In this document: piece after piece, positions 1-5,306 of the stretch
Layout of the letters: the number at the start of each line of letters is the position of its first letter
Position numbering within the stretch: position 1 is the first letter of the stretch
Source of the DNA: an uncultured Pseudomonadota bacterium
GTDB taxonomy: Bacteria > Pseudomonadota > Gammaproteobacteria > Burkholderiales > Methylophilaceae
Length of the DNA stretch: 6,804 nucleotides
Assembly: GCA_903854305.1 (NCBI GenBank)
Contig: CAINWC010000378.1
Coordinates: 1 to 6,804 of the forward strand
Reading direction: 5' to 3'
Position numbers and translations under genes: made by a program
Notes under the pieces: generated by a model
Databases searched by the model: none
What the model saw: the letters and a program-made list of their open reading frames with translations, nothing else
What the model was told of the DNA's origin: nothing

Positions 1-17
1 AGCTGAGCTACGGGCGC
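1..17 (-). tRNA. 5' end of a tRNA gene, probably tRNA-Arg (truncated by window edge)
   Basis: On the minus strand, positions 17 to 1 read GCGCCCGTAGCTCAGCT. This has the layout of a tRNA 5' end: a 7-nt acceptor strand GCGCCCG, the conserved T8-A9, the D-stem strand GCTC, and a D-loop starting AGCT. From memory the 17 nt match the start of bacterial tRNA-Arg (CCG anticodon type), whose 3' acceptor strand would be CGGGCGC. The anticodon and the 3' half lie outside the window, so the amino-acid identity is inferred only from this short similarity. A perfect TATAAT lies 9 nt upstream. Confidence 0.72.
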
Positions 18-403
18 ATGGGCAATATTATACTTCATACTGCCTTTTTATAAAAGGGTTATTCTGCCTCTTTTATTAGTTGCTATCGGTGCTACAAGTC
101 CGCAGCTAACTCATCATTCATAAAATCCCGTTAACAAGGAATTAAAAATATTTTTCGATGGCGCTCATTATATCTCTTCTATTCAGACCAGTCTATAAGA
201 TATATTCATGGACTTCCGCTTAATTCGTAAATTAATTAACTGGCTTGGGTTCACCAACTTAAATTGAGTATATGGCAATACCTTGCAAGGTTAGGTGTCC
301 ACAATAGCTTGGGAGGTCCGGGTCTGACTTAGCTTAGGAATATTTTTAATATGTCTAACAAAAAGAACAGCTCAACTTTGCATAGGCTTACCAAACAATA
401 TGT
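18..403. other. AT-rich intergenic region with no convincing gene
   Basis: This 386-nt stretch lies between the tRNA 5' end and the stop codon of trhP. A sampled 60-nt line (121 to 180) is 30% GC by hand count. Both strands hold only short ORFs without a credible ribosome binding site or recognisable product. A 12-bp perfect palindrome, ACCTTGCAAGGT, lies at 280 to 291. No stem followed by a T-run is visible after trhP, so its transcript may end by another route or run into the tRNA. The only other signal is the TATAAT assigned to the tRNA. Confidence 0.6.
27..32 (-). promoter_or_regulatory. -10 element (TATAAT) of the tRNA promoter
   Basis: The minus strand carries a perfect TATAAT, followed by attgcccat and then the tRNA 5' end at position 17. 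The partly GC-rich stretch after the -10 is compatible with a stringently controlled stable-RNA promoter. No good -35 is present at 17-nt spacing: the hexamer there is TTTTAT. A start 6 to 8 nt after the -10 would leave a leader of only 1 to 3 nt before the mature tRNA. The assignment rests on one consensus hexamer in an AT-rich region. Confidence 0.45.
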
Positions 404-1750
404 TTACAAATATTTAGCGACCATCGCATTACTTAAATCTTTTGCTGCAATCGGCAAGCGCACAAAATGGCCGCTTCCAGAGGCTTCTTGTACATTCTCG
501 CCTTTTTTATTAAACAAATTTTCAACTAAAATTTCTGAGTTTCCAGATGGATGAATGATTTGTAGGCGATCACCAATACCAAACTTGTTGCGCGCTTCAA
601 TATCAGCCAAGCCTTTTTCAGCATCATAAGCGACTACATCGCCCACATATAAGCTGCGGTTTGAAATTGAGTAACCTTGCTTGTAATTTTGATGTTCCGC
701 CGTGTGATGGCGCTGATAAAAGCCATCGGTATAGCCACGGTTAGCCAGATTTTCTAAATCACCCAGCAAATTCCAATCAAATGGGCGGCCAGCTACCGCA
801 TCATCAATCGCCTTACGATAGTTTTGGCAAGTACGCGCCACGTAATAGCGAGACTTAGTGCGCCCTTCAATTTTCAATGAATGTACGCCCATTTTAACCA
901 GCCGCTCTACATGCTCAATGGCGCGTAGATCTTTGCTGTTCATAATATAAGTGCCGTGCTCGTCTTCTAATATCGGCAGCAATTCACCTGGTCGACCTTT
1001 TTCTTCAATGAGATACACATTATCAGCCAAAGGATGGCGCGGCAAACTGCCGCAACCAGAAAGGCTGGATTTTTCCATCTCAGCTTGAAAATCAAACTCG
1101 TCCAAACGAATCACGCCTGCCGCATCTTCTTTTGCATCGTGCACTTTGTAATCCCAACGACAGCTATTGGTACAAGTCCCTTGGTTAGGGTCACGCTGAT
1201 TAAAGTAACCAGAAAGCAAACAACGGCCAGAATAAGCAATACATAAGGCGCCGTGGACAAAGACCTCCAATTCAATTTCCGGGCAAAGCTGACGAATTTC
1301 TTCAATCTCATCCAAAGATAACTCGCGCGACAAAATCACCCGCTTTAAACCCATCGCCTGCCAAAACTTTACCGTGGCAAAATTGACCGTATTGGCTTGC
1401 ACAGAAAGATGCACCGGCATATCAGGCCACTTTTCCCGCACCATCATAATCAGGCCAGGGTCAGACATAATCAATGCATCTGGCTGCATGGCAATCACCG
1501 GCGCCATATCTGCCATATAGGTTTTTACCTTGGCGTTATGCGGTGAAATATTGCTCGCCACAAAAAACTTTTTGCTACGTGCATGCGCTTCGTTAATACC
1601 GATTTCGAGGTTCGCCATCGTAAAATCATTGTTACGCGCGCGCAGGCTGTAGCGCGGCTGACCCGCATAAATCGCATCTGCCCCGTAATCAAACGCAGTA
1701 CGCATGCGGTCAAGGTCGCCAGCTGGGGCTAATAATTCAGGGCTATTCAT
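404..1750 (-). CDS. trhP: tRNA 5-hydroxyuridine modification protein TrhP (YegQ), U32 peptidase family
   Basis: The 448-residue product matches E. coli YegQ/TrhP (about 450 aa) along its length. Visible landmarks are ELLAPAGDLD at 5-14, YGADAIYAGQPRYSLR at 22-37, the U32 signature EVFVHGALCIAYSGRCLLS at 162-180, GTCTNSCRW at 191-199, and HGTYIMNSKDL plus HSLKIEGRTKS at 265-300. Despite the peptidase name, the family is known for prephenate-dependent hydroxylation of U34 in tRNAs, the first step toward cmo5U. C170, C177, C193 and C197 are the likely iron-sulfur ligands, by analogy with U32 relatives. An extra C233 sits in a segment about six residues longer than in the E. coli protein. The protein should be cytosolic. 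The ATG is preceded by GGTGAG, which fits an anti-Shine-Dalgarno match, and the family N-terminus begins right at this Met. It is 108 nt downstream of yjbQ, with no clear promoter in the gap. Confidence 0.95.
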   Translation of the reverse strand: MNSPELLAPAGDLDRMRTAFDYGADAIYAGQPRYSLRARNNDFTMANLEIGINEAHARSKKFFVASNISPHNAKVKTYMADMAPVIAMQPDALIMSDPGLIMMVREKWPDMPVHLSVQANTVNFATVKFWQAMGLKRVILSRELSLDEIEEIRQLCPEIELEVFVHGALCIAYSGRCLLSGYFNQRDPNQGTCTNSCRWDYKVHDAKEDAAGVIRLDEFDFQAEMEKSSLSGCGSLPRHPLADNVYLIEEKGRPGELLPILEDEHGTYIMNSKDLRAIEHVERLVKMGVHSLKIEGRTKSRYYVARTCQNYRKAIDDAVAGRPFDWNLLGDLENLANRGYTDGFYQRHHTAEHQNYKQGYSISNRSLYVGDVVAYDAEKGLADIEARNKFGIGDRLQIIHPSGNSEILVENLFNKKGENVQEASGSGHFVRLPIAAKDLSNAMVAKYL

Positions 1751-1858
1751 ATCTCACCAATATACTCAAAACATCCAAGCCAAATGCCTAGAAAGATTCT
1801 TAGAAAAATGGTGCAAAGAATAACAAATAACCAACTAGCCAGCTTTGATATGCATCAG

Positions 1859-2278
1859 TTAATCACCGATAATTTTAACCAGTACACGCTTTTTACGTCT
1901 GCCATCAAACTCGCCGTAAAAAATCTGTTCCCACGGGCCAAAGTCCAGCCGGCCTTCGATAATCGCTACCACCACTTCTCGCCCCATCAACTGGCGCTTC
2001 ATGTGGGCATCTGCATTATCTTCACCTGTATCGTTATGGCGATAACTGCTTACAGGCTCATGCGGCGCGAGCTTCTCTAACCATTGTGTATAGTCGTGAT
2101 GCAAACCGCGCTCGTCATCGTTAATAAAAACACTGGCGGTAATATGCATCGCATTGATTAAGACTAACCCTTCTTTAACACCACTTTCACGCAAACACTC
2201 ATTTACCTGCTCGGTGATTCGAATAAAGGCAACGCGGGTTGGTGGGTTAAACCATAATTCTTTACGATAGCTTTTCAT
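1859..2278 (-). CDS. yjbQ: YjbQ family protein (UPF0047, secondary thiamine-phosphate synthase-like)
   Basis: The 139-residue protein shows the YjbQ/UPF0047 pattern: [15 protein letters not shown] at 42-56, LHHD at 59-62, [16 protein letters not shown] at 79-94, [13 protein letters not shown] at 108-120, and [13 protein letters not shown] at 123-135. H45, H81 and H92 are probable metal or active-site residues. Family members can weakly supply thiamine-phosphate synthase activity when thiE is lost, but their physiological role is unclear, so the name is a family label and not a demonstrated function. Length is typical and there is no signal peptide or membrane segment. The ATG has an AGGG ribosome binding site 8 nt upstream. 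A terminator separates it from the SoxYZ-like gene, so it should have its own promoter. A TATACT at 2310-2315 (minus) is a weak -10 candidate without a good -35. Confidence 0.93.
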   Translation of the reverse strand: MKSYRKELWFNPPTRVAFIRITEQVNECLRESGVKEGLVLINAMHITASVFINDDERGLHHDYTQWLEKLAPHEPVSSYRHNDTGEDNADAHMKRQLMGREVVVAIIEGRLDFGPWEQIFYGEFDGRRKKRVLVKIIGD

Positions 2279-2355
2279 GTTTTCATCCCTAATATAAATC
2301 GAAGTTTTGAGTATAAATACAAAGTATTTCGAGTTATTTTAGCACCGCAACATAC

Positions 2356-2382
2356 AAAAAAGGCCTCCGATTGGAGGCCTTT
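2356..2382 (-). terminator. Rho-independent terminator of the SoxYZ-like gene
   Basis: On the minus strand, AAAGGCCTCC-AATC-GGAGGCCTTT forms a perfect 10-bp stem with a 4-nt loop, and the stem runs into six consecutive T residues (positions 2361 to 2356). It begins 16 nt after the SoxYZ-like stop codon. In the opposite direction only three T residues follow the stem, and no plus-strand gene would need it, so it looks one-directional. It insulates yjbQ from the upstream transcript. Confidence 0.93.
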
Positions 2383-2398
2383 AATAACATCAATAATA

Positions 2399-3202
2399 TT
2401 AGCTCTTTACATCTACCTGCTGAACAAAGGCTTTACCTTCGTTATCGGTAGCATTCACTTCTAATTTACCCGCCGCATCTGGCACAAAGTTAAATTTAAA
2501 ATAAGGATCTTCACTGGTGCCAACACCCACATCTATCGTCATTACAGGTTTACCGTTATAGGTAAAACTGGCTTTATTGATATAAAAAGCTGGCACATAG
2601 CCTTGTGACACTAAATCACGTTGCAAGCCGGTGCGCATCGGGTGCCTGATATTGAAAATGGTGGATGTCGCGCCACCTATTTTAATCGGCTCTTCTACTT
2701 TTAATTTGATTTTACCTGCAGCAGCACGAATCGCTGCATCATCGCCATCTACCGTGCCGCCGCAACCGCCTGCTGCACGAATCTCACGTTTAGCCATATA
2801 AAGCTTGCCATCCGCAGCTTCACCTACAATATGCACAAATGAGTCAGTTTCAAAACGCACACGGGTAGACATTTGAAAGTTACCGAGCATGTCAGTCAAA
2901 TGATAAGTAGCGGTTAGTGGAATCGGGTTTGCATCAACAATGGCATACAGCTTCTTAATCACTACACCTTTTGCCGCAGTGTTATCTATGCTGTAACTTA
3001 CAGGTACTTGCGCACCGCTTTCAGCACGTCGTGGCGCTTCAATCTTCATGAAATCGACTTCTTGAATATCACGTTGCGCAAAAAAAGCCTCTTTAACTAC
3101 TGGCCAAATTTTAGCATCAGGCTCCGCAGAAGCTGGCGTACTAAGCGTTGCGAACAAACTTGCGCTCATCAGTGCATTAGCCATAAATTGATTCAATTTC
3201 AT
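2399..3202 (-). CDS. Secreted single-chain SoxYZ-like sulfur carrier (quinoprotein dehydrogenase-associated type)
   Basis: The 267-residue protein joins a SoxY-like N-terminal domain to a SoxZ-like C-terminal domain. Residues 1-26 look like a Sec signal peptide with a cut after ASA; there is no twin arginine, unlike classical Tat-exported SoxY. The SoxY part (about 35-144) ends in GGCGG at 145-149; C147 corresponds to the swinging-arm cysteine that carries sulfur intermediates in SoxY. A short linker follows, then SoxZ landmarks: IRHPMRTGLQRD at 185-196, YVPAFYINKASFTYNGKPV at 202-220, TSEDPYFKFNFVPDAAGKL at 229-247. Related fused proteins in methylotrophs are annotated as quinoprotein dehydrogenase-associated SoxYZ-like carriers; the periplasmic role and substrate are inferred. 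The start is supported by GGAG 5 nt before the ATG. The gene has its own predicted promoter, a CRP-like site and a terminator. No SoxA, SoxX or SoxB is nearby. Confidence 0.9.
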   Translation of the reverse strand: MKLNQFMANALMSASLFATLSTPASAEPDAKIWPVVKEAFFAQRDIQEVDFMKIEAPRRAESGAQVPVSYSIDNTAAKGVVIKKLYAIVDANPIPLTATYHLTDMLGNFQMSTRVRFETDSFVHIVGEAADGKLYMAKREIRAAGGCGGTVDGDDAAIRAAAGKIKLKVEEPIKIGGATSTIFNIRHPMRTGLQRDLVSQGYVPAFYINKASFTYNGKPVMTIDVGVGTSEDPYFKFNFVPDAAGKLEVNATDNEGKAFVQQVDVKS

Positions 3203-3283
3203 ACATTCTCCAAATTTTTAATTATTTGCGTCTACGTCACATTGATCTCAACGTATTGCTTAGAATTTTGACTACATCAAGCC

Positions 3284-3289
3284 ATTTTA
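3284..3289 (-). promoter_or_regulatory. Predicted -10 element (TAAAAT) of the SoxYZ-like gene
   Basis: The minus strand has TAAAAT, five of six matches to TATAAT. It predicts a start near 3277 and a 5' leader of about 75 nt. There is no good -35 hexamer at the usual distance, which fits a promoter that depends on an activator. The centre of the TGTGA-N6-TCACA site then lies at about -40.5 to -41.5. Confidence 0.45.
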
Positions 3290-3307
3290 GTTTTATTCAA
3301 GCACTAG

Positions 3308-3327
3308 TATGTGACGTGAGTCACATA
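3308..3327. promoter_or_regulatory. CRP/FNR-family regulator binding site upstream of the SoxYZ-like gene
   Basis: TATGTGAC-GTGA-GTCACATA is an inverted repeat with perfect 8-bp arms. It contains TGTGA-CGTGAG-TCACA, an exact match to the TGTGA-N6-TCACA consensus of CRP; related family members can bind similar sites. It lies in the 154-nt gap after the VOC gene, 105 nt from the SoxYZ-like start codon. Placement at about -41 from the predicted start fits class II activation. Which regulator uses it is unknown. Confidence 0.65.
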
Positions 3328-3356
3328 AGATACACGCACTGATTAAACCCAACTGA

Positions 3357-3749
3357 TTACAAATTGCGAAACTCTTCAAAATTCAATTCAATTCCATTGC
3401 CCGCAGGATCTTTAAGGTTAATTTGACGCACACCGTTGTTGAGCAAGCGCGTGGTATAAGGCACGTTATGTGCAGTTAAATGCGCCTCCATGGCGGGCAT
3501 ATCAGTACAGGTAAAAGAAACATGGTCATAGGTGCCTTTCACATGTAAATCTGGCGCGCCAACACCTTTGTTGTATTCAGCAATATGCACCACATCGTTA
3601 TCGCCAATATACAACCAAAAGCCATAGCTGGTAGTCGCAGTACGCGGCCCAACTTTCAAACCAACAATATCGCAATAAAAATCACGCAATATGTGCATCA
3701 TGTCGCGATTCGCGCGTAAGTTAATATGGTTAATTTCGGTAACTGGCAT
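3357..3749 (-). CDS. VOC (glyoxalase/dioxygenase fold) family protein
   Basis: The 130-residue protein has the paired beta-alpha-beta-beta-beta pattern of the vicinal oxygen chelate superfamily. It starts INHINLRA at 6-13 and its second half starts YDHVSFTC at 74-81; the C-terminus reads KDPAGNGIELNFEE at 113-126. Likely metal ligands are H8, H55 (in VVHIAEY), H76 and E121. The set fits a metal-binding VOC enzyme such as a glyoxalase I-like or dioxygenase-like protein, but the substrate cannot be told, so no specific reaction is assigned. It should be cytosolic. The ribosome binding site is poor (no clear GGAG before the ATG), yet the superfamily's first strand begins immediately after Met1. 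It follows apt by 94 nt; a TATACT at 3774-3779 (minus) is a possible -10 of its own. It is not obviously linked in function to either neighbour. Confidence 0.88.
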   Translation of the reverse strand: MPVTEINHINLRANRDMMHILRDFYCDIVGLKVGPRTATTSYGFWLYIGDNDVVHIAEYNKGVGAPDLHVKGTYDHVSFTCTDMPAMEAHLTAHNVPYTTRLLNNGVRQINLKDPAGNGIELNFEEFRNL

Positions 3750-3843
3750 AATTATTTTAGCAATCTCAGGTTAAGTATACTTTGACAGTTTGGGTGAAAT
3801 CCACAACTAGCGCAAGGTTACTGTGGAAGCATGCGAAAAAACA

Positions 3844-4371
3844 TTAATCGCCTTCAAACTCGCAGAATGAAAAAGGTTTGAGTCCGTTTTCAACTAAACG
3901 TTTCGAGCCTCCTAAATCTGGCAAATCAATCACAAAAGCACAACCCATCACAATACCGCCCAGCTTTTGAATCAGCGCCACAGCGGCTTCTGCCGTGCCG
4001 CCTGTGGCAATCAAGTCATCCACCAGCAATACCTGCTCGCCTTGGCTAATGGCATCAATATGAATCTCTACACGGTCAGCGCCATATTCCAGCGCGTAAT
4101 CATGACCTACGGTTTCGGCAGGCAACTTACCAGATTTACGGATTGGCACAAAACCCAAGCCCAGCTTGTATGCCAGCGCCGCACCGATAATAAAACCACG
4201 CGCTTCAATACCTGCGATTTTGTCTATTTTTTGTTTTGCGTAATGATGGGAGAGTGCATCAATCACCATGTGAAAACCGATAGGGTCTTTCAGCAAAGTG
4301 GTAATGTCACGAAATTGGATGCCTTGCTTGGGGTAATGCGGGATGGTTCGGATTAGGGATTTGATGGGCAC
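3844..4371 (-). CDS. apt: Adenine phosphoribosyltransferase
   Basis: The enzyme converts adenine and PRPP to AMP and pyrophosphate in purine salvage. Counted from the GTG start chosen here, landmarks are SLIRTIPHYPKQGIQFRDIT at 5-24, GIEARGFIIG at 54-63, the flexible-loop region IRKSGKLP at 77-84, and the PRPP-binding motif VLLVDDLIATGGT at 114-126. These define a type I phosphoribosyltransferase of the Apt family. The chosen GTG start gives 175 residues, beginning MPIKSLIRTIP, in line with family members. It lies 4 nt after the mrr stop codon, with GAG 7 nt upstream as a weak ribosome binding site. An in-frame TTG at 4389 would add six residues and overlap mrr by 14 nt; it is less likely. 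The very close spacing suggests translational coupling to mrr and a shared aspS-mrr-apt transcript. No hairpin terminator is visible after the stop codon. Confidence 0.95.
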   Translation of the reverse strand: MPIKSLIRTIPHYPKQGIQFRDITTLLKDPIGFHMVIDALSHHYAKQKIDKIAGIEARGFIIGAALAYKLGLGFVPIRKSGKLPAETVGHDYALEYGADRVEIHIDAISQGEQVLLVDDLIATGGTAEAAVALIQKLGGIVMGCAFVIDLPDLGGSKRLVENGLKPFSFCEFEGD

Positions 4372-4375
4372 GTAA

Positions 4376-5284
4376 CTACTCGTCAACAAAGTAGTCGGAA
4401 TCTATTTTCTTAATTTGATAAGTTGCAGCTAAAGATACACCAACATTATTTTCAATCATCAAACGGCCCAGCGAATAACCATTAATTAACACTACTTTAT
4501 TATTGATATTCTTAACGTACTCTTGCGCTTCCTTAGTGAAGTCAGAAGTAGTAATGAACACGCCTTTATGTGCGCGCTGCCCTTGCAGCGCACCTACAAA
4601 CTTTTGAATTTCAGGTCGTCCGACTACGCCTTCCCAACGTTTAGCTTGAATGTAAATTGAATCAAGACCTAAGCGATCCTCGTCAATAATCCCATCAATT
4701 CCGCCATCACCACTTTGTCCTATAGCGCGCCCTGCATCAGCACGAGTTCCACCGTAACCCATTGCCAATAGCAGTTCAACAACTAACTGCTCAAAAAAAG
4801 TTGGTGAACATGCTTTTACACGCTGAATGATTTCAGCGGCCAAAATATCAGAAACAATCTTATAAGAGTTTTCTAATTGCTCTTCTGGTGTTTGTTTTTC
4901 AGGTTCATCACTCAAATGCTCTACTTCATTCACTTCTCTTCGAACATTCTGAAAGATAAGAAATTCTGGGTACTGTTCCAATGTTTTTTTATTAATTTTA
5001 TCTGGATTAGTTTTAAGTAAATCTAAACCACGCTGCGAAATTTTAAAATATCCTCGCCTCGTATTTTCAACCAAACCAGCCTGCTTAAAGTAACTTCGAG
5101 CCCAAGCAACCCTATTATCAAAGCGTGATTGCTTACCACTAGGTAGTAATTCTTCTTGCTCTTCAGAGGTTAATCCAAATTGAGTTGCTAATGAATCAAC
5201 AGTGTCTTTAAATGAATGTTCTTTTTCATCGGAAGAGAAATTTAAGAGGGGTAACATGACAGATTGAAAATCAGGAATAGCCAT
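4376..5284 (-). CDS. mrr: Mrr-family modification-dependent (type IV) restriction endonuclease
   Basis: The 302-residue product is close in length and layout to E. coli Mrr (304 aa). Residues 1-90 form the Mrr N-terminal winged-helix domain, with RVAWARSYFKQAGLVENTRR at 58-77 as its clearest stretch. A linker rich in E, K and Q spans about 112-140. Residues 160-285 form the PD-(D/E)xK nuclease domain: FFEQLVVELLLAMGYGG (E165), SGDGGIDGII (D197), and YIQAKRW, where Q213-A214-K215 is the QxK catalytic triplet. RPEIQKFVGALQGQRAHKG and GVFITTSDFT follow. All catalytic residues are present. Mrr enzymes cut methylated DNA and need no partner methylase; none is seen here. It sits between aspS and apt with a near-perfect ribosome binding site. 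The N-terminal half (4921-5220) is about 35% GC by hand count, against about 46% for part of the nuclease domain and about 53% for sampled aspS. Confidence 0.93.
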   Translation of the reverse strand: MAIPDFQSVMLPLLNFSSDEKEHSFKDTVDSLATQFGLTSEEQEELLPSGKQSRFDNRVAWARSYFKQAGLVENTRRGYFKISQRGLDLLKTNPDKINKKTLEQYPEFLIFQNVRREVNEVEHLSDEPEKQTPEEQLENSYKIVSDILAAEIIQRVKACSPTFFEQLVVELLLAMGYGGTRADAGRAIGQSGDGGIDGIIDEDRLGLDSIYIQAKRWEGVVGRPEIQKFVGALQGQRAHKGVFITTSDFTKEAQEYVKNINNKVVLINGYSLGRLMIENNVGVSLAATYQIKKIDSDYFVDE

Positions 5285-5290
5285 ATTACC

Positions 5291-5298
5291 CCTCCTTA
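5291..5298 (-). promoter_or_regulatory. Strong ribosome binding site of mrr
   Basis: The minus strand reads TAAGGAGG, an uninterrupted 8-nt complement to the 16S rRNA 3' end, 6 nt before the mrr ATG and within the 22-nt gap after the aspS stop codon. It fixes the mrr start. It is much stronger than the sites before apt and the VOC gene, so mrr may be translated well if it is transcribed with aspS. Confidence 0.8.
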
Positions 5299-5306
5299 TT
5301 CTTTAG

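Noticed and set aside
168..233. 21-codon plus-strand reading frame starting MALIIS
   Set aside because: Its nearest AGGA is almost 30 nt upstream, and the peptide has no recognisable features.
351..554. Plus-strand ORF of 67 residues with an AGGA 11 nt before its ATG
   Set aside because: Three quarters of it is antisense to the conserved 3' end of trhP, and its sequence has no recognisable domain or family pattern.
1784..2080. Plus-strand ORF of 98 residues with a hydrophobic stretch near its C-terminus
   Set aside because: It overlaps yjbQ on the opposite strand; the hydrophobic run is the mirror of conserved yjbQ codons and no ribosome binding site is seen.
2315..2329. Small inverted repeat AAATAC-AAA-GTATTT upstream of yjbQ
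   Set aside because: Six AT-only-like bp arms in AT-rich DNA are expected by chance, and there is no T-run or known operator pattern.
3782..3787. Perfect TTGACA on the plus strand in the apt-VOC gap
   Set aside because: The hexamer 17 nt downstream (AACTAG) is not a -10, and no plus-strand gene follows.
3801..3826. Imperfect inverted repeat CCACA...TGTGG after apt, considered as a terminator
   Set aside because: The stem is only 5 bp with mismatches inside, and no T-run follows on the minus strand.
3967..4356. Plus-strand ORF of 129 residues
   Set aside because: It lies wholly antisense to apt, whose protein is strongly conserved, so this is a shadow frame.
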